64,000 nt of DNA from Planctomycetaceae bacterium (GTDB lineage: Bacteria > Planctomycetota > Phycisphaerae > Phycisphaerales > UBA1924): contig JAJTDF010000004.1 of NCBI GenBank assembly GCA_021294835.1, forward strand, positions 1-64,000. Direction: 5' to 3'. The notes under the pieces are model-generated. The model had not been told where the DNA came from. It saw only the letters and a list, made by a program, of their open reading frames with translations, and ran no database searches. The translations under genes and the position numbers were made by a program. Within the stretch, counting starts at the first letter, position 1; each line of letters begins with the position of its first letter. Positions 50,323 to 58,500 of the stretch are shown here, one piece after another.

Positions 50323-51950
50323 GGCGAGGCATCCTTTGGCGAGGCGGGCCGGTGCTCGGGCGCGAGCACAGCGTTGAGTACGCCCCGACGTGGCAGGCGG
50401 GCGCGGTCGATGCGGGGCATGCCGTCCACCTCGGGCGTGCGGTTGAGCAGCATGTACAGTCCACCGAACAGCAGCGGGAACCCGAGGCACGCCACCACCA
50501 CCTGGGTGGCGCTGCCGGCATCCAGCAAGCCCGGCCGCTTGAGCAACTCGCCCAGCCAGCCGGCGGCGAGCACGCCCACGGCGGTGGCGCCAAACCCGGC
50601 GACGGTCAGCAGCGAGAGCACCCGCCCGCGCATGGCGTCAGGGGCCAGCACTTGCATGGCGGCCCAGCTCTGGTTGAAGGCCCAGATCCAGAAAAAGCCG
50701 ACCACCAGCATCACCGCATAACCGGCCCACAGTCCGGTGGTGACAGCGAAGATCGCGATCGACAGCCCCAGCGCACTGACCGCGACCGGGATGAAGTGGT
50801 GCTTGGGGTACCAAGGCGGAATCAGCCGCAGGGCAAAGCCCCCGGCGACTGCGCCGATGCCCTGGATCGCCAGCAGAATGCCCGCTGCGGTCTCCGCGGC
50901 CTCCTTCTGCAACTGATACACGTCGATGACATACAGCGACAGCAGCCGCACCAGCGGCGCAGCGAGCAGGCTCAGGTACACTTGAGCGAAAAACACGGCG
51001 CGAGGACCCGGGCTGGAGGCGAGGAACCTTGCGGCGTCGATGATCTGCCGCCAGACTGCCGAGCGATCGGCGCCGGCAGTGAGCGGCGCCGGCGGCGCAT
51101 CGGGCGTTGTCATGACGACGAAGGCAACGGCCAGGAACGACACCGCGTTGAAGACAAACAGCGGCGTGGAGGCGAACTGGGCCAGAACCGCCCCGGCGAG
51201 CGCCGGCCCGACGACGCGGGCGAGGTTGAACTGGATGCCGTTGAGGGTGATGGCCCGTGTGAGTTGGGGCTTGGGCACCAGGCGGGGCGTGAGCACCTGC
51301 CAGGCTGGGAAGTTGAAGGCCATGACCACGCCGTTGATGAACCCCAGCGCGAACAGCCAGTGCACCGCCGCCCGCGGGTCGGCGAAGGGCACAGCGCTGA
51401 CCACCGCCACGCCCGCTGCCACCACCGCCGCCAACACCTGCGTGACCACCAGCATGGTCCGGCGGTTCACCCGGTCGGCCACCACCCCGCCAAAGACGCC
51501 AAACAGGAAGATGGGCACGCCCTGCAGGAAGCCCAGCAGCCCCTGGTCATCCAGCCGGCCGGTGGCCTTGGCGACGAACATCTGGATGGCGAACATCTCC
51601 ATCCAGCCGCCGATGTTCGAGAAGAACTGGGCGAAGAGCACCTTGCGGAAGTGGCGGTTGGCCAGCACCTCGCCATAGCCCGAGCCGGCCGGGCCGGCGG
51701 TCGGGGCGGCGGCGGTTGCAGCGGCGGTGGCCCCGGCCGAGCGGTTCTCGGACGATTCATCAAGCGCGACGACCGTGACGCCAGCCTCGTTGATCGGCGT
51801 GGCTTCGATACCGACCCGCTCGGTGTGCACGGTGGGGGCATGGCCGGCGGCCGCTGCGGGGATGGCTGACTTCGGGTCCGCTGCCCCCCCATTGCTCCCG
51901 ACGCCCCCGGTGCCCTCCCCTTGAGGTTGATGTTCCGACGGTGACAACAA
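50319..51950 (-). CDS. MFS transporter (DHA3/PF05977-type)
   Basis: 543 aa, twelve predicted membrane helices. A disordered Ala/Gly/Pro-rich N-terminus of ~90 residues precedes the first helix; NRHFRKVLFAQFFSNIGGWM marks the start of the membrane part, and GVVADRVNRRTML is the loop 2-3 signature of this family. The start TTG 51950 (or the next TTG) has GGAG just upstream; a GTG further in is an alternative. It is translationally coupled to nadC, so it may export or import a compound related to NAD metabolism, but no substrate is shown. Confidence 0.8.
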   Translation of the reverse strand: MLSPSEHQPQGEGTGGVGSNGGAADPKSAIPAAAAGHAPTVHTERVGIEATPINEAGVTVVALDESSENRSAGATAAATAAAPTAGPAGSGYGEVLANRHFRKVLFAQFFSNIGGWMEMFAIQMFVAKATGRLDDQGLLGFLQGVPIFLFGVFGGVVADRVNRRTMLVVTQVLAAVVAAGVAVVSAVPFADPRAAVHWLFALGFINGVVMAFNFPAWQVLTPRLVPKPQLTRAITLNGIQFNLARVVGPALAGAVLAQFASTPLFVFNAVSFLAVAFVVMTTPDAPPAPLTAGADRSAVWRQIIDAARFLASSPGPRAVFFAQVYLSLLAAPLVRLLSLYVIDVYQLQKEAAETAAGILLAIQGIGAVAGGFALRLIPPWYPKHHFIPVAVSALGLSIAIFAVTTGLWAGYAVMLVVGFFWIWAFNQSWAAMQVLAPDAMRGRVLSLLTVAGFGATAVGVLAAGWLGELLKRPGLLDAGSATQVVVACLGFPLLFGGLYMLLNRTPEVDGMPRIDRARLPRRGVLNAVLAPEHRPASPKDASP

Positions 51951-51995
51951 GTCGCTCCAACAACCGCCCCGATCAACCCTCAGCAGCCGGGCAGT

Positions 51996-53726
51996 CTAGG
52001 CGGATGGTGATTTGGGGGCGTCGGGCCTGACGGCTGCCGGCGTTGGAGGAGCCGCCGGCACGGCGCCCGGCGGATTGGCCCACCGAAGGCCGGAGAGGCC
52101 GGCACCAAGCAGGCAGAAGTACCAGCACACGCCTGGTGCGGTGCCAGCAAGCACCCAACCGGCCCACGGCAGCACCTCGGCGGTGCGGGATGGCACGTTG
52201 ACCACGGCCACAACGGCAGCGCCAAGAACCGCAAACGGAATCGCCAGGCTGGCGTGGGCCGTCAGCACACTGGCGATGTCACCGCGAATGCGCGAGCGGC
52301 CGAGCAGCCGATGGCAAGTGGCGACGAGTGAACCGCCGATGACGGCGAGGCAGCAGAGGCCGCCGACGAGAACGCAGAAGCCAAACGCCACCGAGAAAGG
52401 GAGCACACTTTGGTTGGCAGTCGACCCATCGACTGAGCCGACCGATGCGGCCGACCAGTCGGCAATGCTCAGCACCAACACAACGCCAATTCCGGTGAGC
52501 GTGATGAGGAAGGCAAGGAGGTAGTTGAACATCTCCAGATCAGCAGGATCGTCCTTCCCCACGTCGGCCCGTCTGAAGCAGGCTTTGGCACGGGTGCCGC
52601 CAAAGCCCACCGCCCGCAGCGTGGACCACCAGCGGGCAACCCGGCCGGGCCCGGCGACCTGCCAAGGGGTGCCGGTGCGGCGGGCGGGTGAGGAGTCGGC
52701 GATGGGGGCCTTGCAACCGGCGCACAGGTCGTTCTGCTCTGCGTGGTGCACGGCCCGCCCGCACGACTCGCACAGCAGCGGCTCGGGGGGCTCGAGCATT
52801 GCAGGCGCGGCTGGCGCAACGCGTTGGAGCACCGTCGCATAGCGGGTGCGGTACAGGCCGAAGACGACCAGCGGCGGGATGGCGGCGAACATCGCGGGTA
52901 TGAGCAACATCACCGCCTCCGACCCGGTGACCGCCGAGAAGATCAGAACCCCGATCGCCACGACGGCGCCGACGGGCATGAAGATGAGCACATGGCGGGC
53001 AACCAGCCGCGGAGCGTTGACGTCCGCGCCAAGGCCGAGATGGGACGCGACAACCCGCGCGAAGCAGATGACCGCCGTTGCGATGCACAAGGCCCCCAGG
53101 GCAGTGAGCCCCCAGCCGAGCATCGCAAGGGCGATGGTCCACCCCAGACCCTGCCAACCCGCGCCGGAACCAACGCCGATGATCAACGCCAGCAGCGTGC
53201 CTGCGCCGCCGACCAGAGCGGCGGGAAGGAGAATGGCCTGAACATCGGCACGCGTCGCCCCTCGCTCCTCACGCACGCCGATCCGCAGTTGATCGAACCA
53301 CTCGCCGAGCCGACCGGTGATCAGGTGATCCAGAGCATCCCGGACGCACACGCCCCAAGACTGCCCCGCCTGCGCCGGCGAACCGGCCAGGCGCTGCGTG
53401 CTGACCGGCTCAACGGCCGATCCACACTCGCTGCAGCGTGCGGCGGGCCGGCCCGAACCGTCCAACAGCCACGGATACCCGCACTGGCCGCAGACGACAG
53501 GGCCGATCAACTGGAACACTTCGGGCGGGTTGACCGCGTCGCACTCCGGGCAGCGCAGAGGCAGGCTTGGGTCACCCGATTGGCCCAGGCCGGTGAGGTC
53601 GTACCCGCAGCCTGAGCACACCGTGGGCGGGAGGTACGTTCGCCCGTCCCGGAAAACCACTGCGCACGACGCGACAGCGGCCGAAGGCGGAGTGGTTGGC
53701 TGTGGGGATTGGCTTGCTTCAGCCAT
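51996..53726 (-). CDS. Zinc-ribbon multi-pass membrane protein, two-module (CGYDL family)
   Basis: 576 aa, function unknown. Three Cys4 ribbons: C37-x2-C40/C59-x2-C62, C79/C82-C98/C101, and C319/C322-C335/C338. The first includes CSGCGYDLTGL. After the third comes RTGTPWQ (352-356). Two blocks of membrane helices (about 165-295 and 400-550) surround this, so the gene looks like a duplicated module. The start ATG 53726 overlaps the stop of the next gene upstream by 8 nt (ATGGCTGA). First in a head-to-tail series with two smaller relatives. No enzymatic motif seen. Confidence 0.7.
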   Translation of the reverse strand: MAEASQSPQPTTPPSAAVASCAVVFRDGRTYLPPTVCSGCGYDLTGLGQSGDPSLPLRCPECDAVNPPEVFQLIGPVVCGQCGYPWLLDGSGRPAARCSECGSAVEPVSTQRLAGSPAQAGQSWGVCVRDALDHLITGRLGEWFDQLRIGVREERGATRADVQAILLPAALVGGAGTLLALIIGVGSGAGWQGLGWTIALAMLGWGLTALGALCIATAVICFARVVASHLGLGADVNAPRLVARHVLIFMPVGAVVAIGVLIFSAVTGSEAVMLLIPAMFAAIPPLVVFGLYRTRYATVLQRVAPAAPAMLEPPEPLLCESCGRAVHHAEQNDLCAGCKAPIADSSPARRTGTPWQVAGPGRVARWWSTLRAVGFGGTRAKACFRRADVGKDDPADLEMFNYLLAFLITLTGIGVVLVLSIADWSAASVGSVDGSTANQSVLPFSVAFGFCVLVGGLCCLAVIGGSLVATCHRLLGRSRIRGDIASVLTAHASLAIPFAVLGAAVVAVVNVPSRTAEVLPWAGWVLAGTAPGVCWYFCLLGAGLSGLRWANPPGAVPAAPPTPAAVRPDAPKSPSA

Positions 53727-54516
53727 GGGCGGTCGTTCCGGAACCGGGAGTCACAACGCTGCCGGCCGACGGAAGGTTCGCAAAATGACACCGGCGAACC
53801 CCGAAGAAGACCACAGTCTCAAACACGAACATGCCCGCCAGGAAGCCGATCACCCCCCCACTGACCACGCCGGGCACCGGCCAGATGAACACCTCCACCC
53901 ACGGCAGCACGCGAGCGCCGACCAGCGAACCCACAGGCGTCAACACACCGGCCAGCACCCACGCGGGCGAGGCGTGCGCAACCACCACCCACGCGACGTC
54001 GCTGGTGATCCGCCAGGAACGCTGCCGGCCGAACATCCGCAGGCCGACGGTCTCGATGGCCGTCAGCGTGTGAAGCAGCAGCGGACCCACTATGGCGGCG
54101 ATCCCAGCCGTCAGCCACATGCCCGCCAGCGCGAAGCCCACCCCGGCGACCACCGAGGCCAGCACCACGCTGGCCACCAGCAGAGACCGCGAGGCCGGCC
54201 AGTCCACCCGCACGCGGCCAAAGGCCGCCCGCCACCGGCCGGGGTGCGGCCCCAGATGGGCAACCTCGACCAGCCAGGCCATTGGCGAGGCCCCACGCAC
54301 CTGCCAGGGCGAGCCGACGCGCAACGCAGGGCTGGAGGCGGCGCGGTCGGCTCCGCACTCCGGGCAAGAGCCCGACTGCGGCAGAGTGGTCAGGTCGTAG
54401 CCGCAGGATTCGCACAGCAGCAGGTGCGGATCAAGCAGAGCGGTCGTGCCGCGGGCGGCAGCGTCGGCACGGGTGCCGGCGGCCGGGCGGGCTGGCGGTG
54501 TGCGTGTCTCAGCCAT
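53719..54516 (-). CDS. Zinc-ribbon membrane protein, single module (CGYDL family)
   Basis: 265 aa. One ribbon CESCGYDLTTLPQSGSCPECG (Cys35, 38, 51, 54), then GSPWQ (68-72), an amphipathic segment (WRAAFGRVRVDW) and about five membrane helices. The same order as the C-terminal module of the 51996 gene and the 54509 gene. Overlaps 8 nt at both ends with its neighbours (ATGGCTGA twice), so all three must be translated from one message. Function unknown. Confidence 0.7.
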   Translation of the reverse strand: MAETRTPPARPAAGTRADAAARGTTALLDPHLLLCESCGYDLTTLPQSGSCPECGADRAASSPALRVGSPWQVRGASPMAWLVEVAHLGPHPGRWRAAFGRVRVDWPASRSLLVASVVLASVVAGVGFALAGMWLTAGIAAIVGPLLLHTLTAIETVGLRMFGRQRSWRITSDVAWVVVAHASPAWVLAGVLTPVGSLVGARVLPWVEVFIWPVPGVVSGGVIGFLAGMFVFETVVFFGVRRCHFANLPSAGSVVTPGSGTTAHG

Positions 54517-55195
54517 TGGCGGGCTCTTCAACCACCGGTGCCACGGCCACCCCCCAGCGGCCCCAGATCGCTGCCAGCACCGGCGCCCCGCCGACGCAAC
54601 CCAAGGTCAGCCAACCCGGAAGCGAGAGCGCCAGACCGCCGGCGGTCAGCACAACCGCCGGCGGCAGAAGGGCCGCGGCGTGGATCATGATGCCCCAGGC
54701 ATGCGAACCGTCGAGCCGCCGCTGGGTCACCACCGCGGCCCAGGCAACCACACACCACAGCAGCATCAGCAACCCCACCAGCCAGCAGACAAGCACGGCG
54801 AACATGACCACCGAAACGAGCACGGACGATCGGGCCGGATTTGGTAGGCCGCCGGCCAGGCTGTTCGTGAGCAATGACACCAAGGCCACGGCGGAGCAGC
54901 CAAGAACAGCAGCGAACACGTGCGCTGCCAGCAGGCCATCGGTCCCGCCGGGCCGCACGGAACAGAACACCGCACGCCACGACTGCGGTCCGCCGCACAA
55001 CGCCCGGAGCAGCAGCAGGTAGCGACGAACAGCCGACCCGCGGTATCGCTGCTGCCACGGCGACCCCTTCGGCATCGGAAGGCGCGACCGCCAGCCGGCG
55101 AACCCACACTCGGGGCAGACCGTCGCCGATGGGACCGAACTGAGGTCGTAGCCGCAGCGGAGGCACGGTTGCGGGATGTGATCCTCCGACGTCAT
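54509..55195 (-). CDS. Zinc-ribbon membrane protein, single module (CGYDL family)
   Basis: 228 aa. CLRCGYDLSSVPSATVCPECG (Cys11, 14, 27, 30) starts almost at once, then GSPWQ (44-48), WRAVFCSVRPG and five or so helices. First gene of the three-gene run; ATG 55195. It diverges from the Fur-family regulator gene with about 150 bp between starts, so the regulator could control it, but no operator is identified. Function unknown. Confidence 0.7.
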   Translation of the reverse strand: MTSEDHIPQPCLRCGYDLSSVPSATVCPECGFAGWRSRLPMPKGSPWQQRYRGSAVRRYLLLLRALCGGPQSWRAVFCSVRPGGTDGLLAAHVFAAVLGCSAVALVSLLTNSLAGGLPNPARSSVLVSVVMFAVLVCWLVGLLMLLWCVVAWAAVVTQRRLDGSHAWGIMIHAAALLPPAVVLTAGGLALSLPGWLTLGCVGGAPVLAAIWGRWGVAVAPVVEEPANG

Positions 55196-55342
55196 GACCC
55201 GAACAGTGTACGACCATCTCGCTCCGAGCGGGCCAGCACAGGGGATGGCGTGGTCCCGAAACGGCCTGCAACTCGTCCGGCCGCATCCCGCCGTGCCCGG
55301 CTCCGGTTGACTCGGCGCAGCCAGACCCCATGATTGTGTTGC

Positions 55343-55816
55343 GTGACCGATGCCCGAACCAGATCGATCCTCGAGCGGCATGGCCTCCGCTGCACCAGGC
55401 AGCGGGCGGAGATCTACCACGCGCTGGTCTCCACATCCAGCCATCCGACCGCCGAAGAACTCTTCGGGATGGTGCGCAACCGCCTGCCCGGGCTGTCGCT
55501 CGCCACGGTGTACAACACGCTCGACGCGTTCGTCCGCCGCGGCCTGGCCCGCAAGTTCGCCCTGCCGCCCAGCGTGGGCGAGGACCCGTCAGCATCGGCC
55601 CCGGCCCCGGCGGCCCGGTACGACGCGGATACCTCCGAACACATCCACCTGATCAGCGACCACGGCAAGGTGCGGGATGTTCCGCCGGATCTGGGGCGGC
55701 GGCTGATCGACGGACTGCCGCCGGACGTGCTGGATGAACTGGAACGCCGCATGGGCGTGAGCATCGACCAGGTCCGCATCGAAATCTCCGGCACCTCCAC
55801 CGGCCGGTCGTGCTGA
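55343..55816 (+). CDS. Fur-family regulator lacking the structural zinc cysteines
   Basis: 157 aa from GTG 55343 (a TTG at 55334 gives three more residues). The winged helix is standard: HGLRCTRQRAEIYHAL, HPTAEELFGMV and SLATVYNTLDAFVRRGLARKF. The regulatory metal ligands of PerR/Fur are kept (His in HPTAEEL, Asp of RYDAD, HIH, Asp of VRDV). The structural-zinc Cys pairs are missing: HLISDHGK stands where most have HLVCxxCG, and the only Cys is the last residue. It is followed after 61 bp by the FNR gene, which suggests a redox or metal response. Confidence 0.8.
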   Translation: MTDARTRSILERHGLRCTRQRAEIYHALVSTSSHPTAEELFGMVRNRLPGLSLATVYNTLDAFVRRGLARKFALPPSVGEDPSASAPAPAARYDADTSEHIHLISDHGKVRDVPPDLGRRLIDGLPPDVLDELERRMGVSIDQVRIEISGTSTGRSC

Positions 55817-55877
55817 AGCCGGCCCTGCGGCCCCGGGGGCCTGCGAGATGCCGGCGCCGGGCGTACATTGCCGCCCA

Positions 55878-56867
55878 ATGAGCAGCACCCCGACAACGGC
55901 CCCCACTGACACCGAAATCGCCCTTCGCCCGGCCGAGATGCACCTCTACAAGCCGGCCGAGCCAGCGACGGCGGTGGTCACCAAAACCGAGATCTGCACG
56001 GCCGGCAAGAAGGCGGCCGGTTACGTCCGCCACATCGAGTTTGATGTGTCGGGCACCAATCTGGTCGGGCGGGCGATCCCAGGGCAATCCATCGGCGTGC
56101 TGGCCCCGGGTGTGGACGCCATGGGCAAGCCCCACAAACTGCGGCTGTACTCGCTGGCCAGCCCCACCGGCGGCGAGGACGGCCAGGGCCGCATCCTCTC
56201 CACAACCGTCAAGCGGACCATCGACGAGCACTGGGACACGCACAAGCTGTTCCTTGGCGTGTGCAGCAACTACCTCTGCGACCTGCAGGTCGGTGACAAG
56301 GTGCAACTGACCGGCCCCAGCGGCAAGAAGTTCGTGCTGCCCCAGGCGGCCGAGCAGCACGACTACCTCTTCTTCGCCACCGGCACCGGCATCGCACCCT
56401 TCCGGGGCATGGTGATGGACCTGCTGGCCTCCAAGGCCAACTGCCGCGTCACGCTGGTCATGGGCACGCCCTACGCGACCGACCTGCTGTATCACGAGCA
56501 GTTCACCAGACTGGCGGCGGCCCACAGCAACTTCCGCTACCTGCCGGCCATCAGCCGCGAACGCAACGCCGGCCCCCAGGGCCCGGCCCAGCACGGCAAA
56601 CTCTACGTGCAGGACCGCCTGAAGACTGACGCCGAGGAACTCCTCCCGCTGCTTCGCTCCAGCCGCACCCTGATCTACATCTGCGGCATCGCCGGCATGG
56701 AGATGGGCATCTTCCAGCAGATTGCGACCCTGCTCAGCGGCTCGGATCTGGAGCAGTACATCCGGACCGACGCGGCCACCATGGAGAAGCGGGCGAACTG
56801 GGAACGGTCGATGCTGCACAAGGACATCAAGCTCAGCAAGCGGATCTTCATGGAGGTCTACGCCTGA
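55878..56867 (+). CDS. Ferredoxin-NADP reductase (plant-type FNR)
   Basis: 329 aa. Flavoenzyme passing electrons between ferredoxin or flavodoxin and NADP(H). FAD site RLYSLAS with VCSNYL (the plant-type C-S-N-x-L motif), NADP site ATGTGIAPFRGM, and the C-terminal IFMEVYA. Plant-type FNRs end in a Tyr that stacks on the flavin; here the Tyr is followed by one extra Ala. ATG 55878, no strong SD. Sits between the Fur-like regulator and YjbQ in one direction, likely one transcript. Confidence 0.88.
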   Translation: MSSTPTTAPTDTEIALRPAEMHLYKPAEPATAVVTKTEICTAGKKAAGYVRHIEFDVSGTNLVGRAIPGQSIGVLAPGVDAMGKPHKLRLYSLASPTGGEDGQGRILSTTVKRTIDEHWDTHKLFLGVCSNYLCDLQVGDKVQLTGPSGKKFVLPQAAEQHDYLFFATGTGIAPFRGMVMDLLASKANCRVTLVMGTPYATDLLYHEQFTRLAAAHSNFRYLPAISRERNAGPQGPAQHGKLYVQDRLKTDAEELLPLLRSSRTLIYICGIAGMEMGIFQQIATLLSGSDLEQYIRTDAATMEKRANWERSMLHKDIKLSKRIFMEVYA

Positions 56868-56885
56868 GCGGCAGGAGTGCGACCG

Positions 56886-57299
56886 GTGCCCACCACGCTG
56901 CTGACGGAGCCCACGCGGGGGCGGGGCATGATCGACATCACCTCGCAGGTGCAGGCTGCGGTGACGGCCTCGGGCGTAGTCGACGGACTGTGCACGGTGT
57001 TCATCCAGCACACCTCGGCCAGCGTGCTCATTCAAGAAAACGCCGACCCGACCGTGCGGACCGACTTTGAGACCTGGATGAGCCGCGTCGTGCCCGACGG
57101 CGACCCCGACTTCGTGCACGACGCTGAGGGGCCCGACGACATGCCGGCGCACATCCGGGCGGCGCTCACGGCGGTCAGCCTGGGCATCCCGGTGGTCGAC
57201 GGCCGGCTCGCCCTGGGCACCTGGCAGGGTGTGTACGTCTACGAGCATCGCACCCGGCCCCACAGCCGTCGGGTGCTGGTGACGACCATCGCGGGCTGA
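56886..57299 (+). CDS. YjbQ/UPF0047 family protein
   Basis: 137 aa. HTSASVLIQENADP, DFETWMSRVVP and PAHIRAALTAVSLGIPVVDGRLALGTWQGVYVYEHR are the family signature; members are annotated as thiamin-phosphate synthase-like enzymes of uncertain role. GTG 56886 with GGAG 8 nt upstream; GTG 56877 is an alternative. It follows FNR by 18 bp, so it is probably cotranscribed. Confidence 0.9.
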   Translation: MPTTLLTEPTRGRGMIDITSQVQAAVTASGVVDGLCTVFIQHTSASVLIQENADPTVRTDFETWMSRVVPDGDPDFVHDAEGPDDMPAHIRAALTAVSLGIPVVDGRLALGTWQGVYVYEHRTRPHSRRVLVTTIAG

Positions 57300-57314
57300 T
57301 CCGCCGGCGGCGGT

Positions 57315-58418
57315 TCACTTCGGGGGCGACCAGCCAACGGTCACCTCGACGGGCCAGGGCCCGTATTCACCCCCGCCGATCGGATCGGCCAGAGTGATGT
57401 CCGCCCGCACCGTCAGCCGCCCGGGGCCGGTGAACTCGGATTCTGGTGAGACCACAAAGCGAAAACTCAGCGCACCCGAACCCAGAAGCGTGACCGTCGA
57501 CTGTGGCAGATCGCCGCCGGGGGACCCGCGAATCGCCAGCGGACGCGGCGGTCCGCCGCCATCAGGAACGAAGGTGACCGCGATGATCCTTGCGGTCACG
57601 TCCGCCGGGGGCAGTCCGGGGAGAAGACCGGCGGCGGTGTGGATCAGGTTCAGCCGCCAGAAGAACGCCGACTCGGCGGCCAGATCGACCGTCCACCCCA
57701 CGCTGCCCATGTCCGCCCCACCACCCGCGTCCGCAGCCCCAGGCCCGCTCACCCGACCGTCCGCGTCGGTCGCGGCCTTGCCCATCACCATCAGTTGATA
57801 CAAGTCCCGAACCACCTCCGGCTCCAAGGTGGCGTTGCCAAGGCGGGGCACCAGCGACGAGCCAAGCTGGTTGTCCGTCGGCCACGCGTGGCCGGCCCGC
57901 AGACGCTCAAGCAGCGCCCTGGCCAGATCGTTCTCATCCAGCCGGCCCGCGGCGATGCGACGCGCGACCGCCTCATGCGTGGCCACATCCGAACGACCGG
58001 ATCGCACCGACTGCAGCAAGCCGCCGGCAGTGCGGTAGTTCTCCCAGTTCACGCCACTCACCAGAACCGCAACCAACCCCACCGCCGGAGCGCCGGCGGC
58101 CAGCACCGCACCCATGGCCGCCGTCAGCAGCAGCGGGCTTCGCTTCAGGCGACCGAGCCCGACGGCGCCGCCGTGCGTCAGCCGGTTGCCGCACTCGGGG
58201 CACTGCGCCTCGGTGGCAGTGGTCGGCGGCACGGTCAGCATGCCGGTGAGATCAAAGCCGCAACGGCGGCAGGTGGGCGTCAGGCCGACGGGCGTGCCCC
58301 GCCATGCCCGCACCAGCAGCAGCACGGCCAGTGGCCAGAGCAGCAGCAGCACGGCCAGCACCAGCAGCAGCACCGGCGGCTGCATCAGCACATGATTGGG
58401 CAACAGTGGCTGAAACAT
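57315..58418 (-). CDS. Zinc-ribbon membrane protein, distant CGYDL-family relative
   Basis: 367 aa. Two hydrophobic segments at the N-terminus (LMQPPVLLLVLAVLLLLWPL), then the ribbon CRRCGFDLTGM...CPECG (Cys50, 53, 73, 76), another helix (about 90-115) and a large soluble C-terminal region of beta-strand character ending EVTVGWSPPK. GSPWQ is not seen, so it is a looser relative of the 51996-55195 genes. It converges on YjbQ with 15 bp between stops. Function unknown. ATG 58385 is an alternative start. Confidence 0.6.
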   Translation of the reverse strand: MFQPLLPNHVLMQPPVLLLVLAVLLLLWPLAVLLLVRAWRGTPVGLTPTCRRCGFDLTGMLTVPPTTATEAQCPECGNRLTHGGAVGLGRLKRSPLLLTAAMGAVLAAGAPAVGLVAVLVSGVNWENYRTAGGLLQSVRSGRSDVATHEAVARRIAAGRLDENDLARALLERLRAGHAWPTDNQLGSSLVPRLGNATLEPEVVRDLYQLMVMGKAATDADGRVSGPGAADAGGGADMGSVGWTVDLAAESAFFWRLNLIHTAAGLLPGLPPADVTARIIAVTFVPDGGGPPRPLAIRGSPGGDLPQSTVTLLGSGALSFRFVVSPESEFTGPGRLTVRADITLADPIGGGEYGPWPVEVTVGWSPPK

Positions 58419-58500
58419 CCTTCGGCCTCTCCGGATGCGCCGGGTGCGGCAACCCGGCAGGAACCGGCGACCCGGGCCGCCGCGGAGACCGGTTGTCGGG

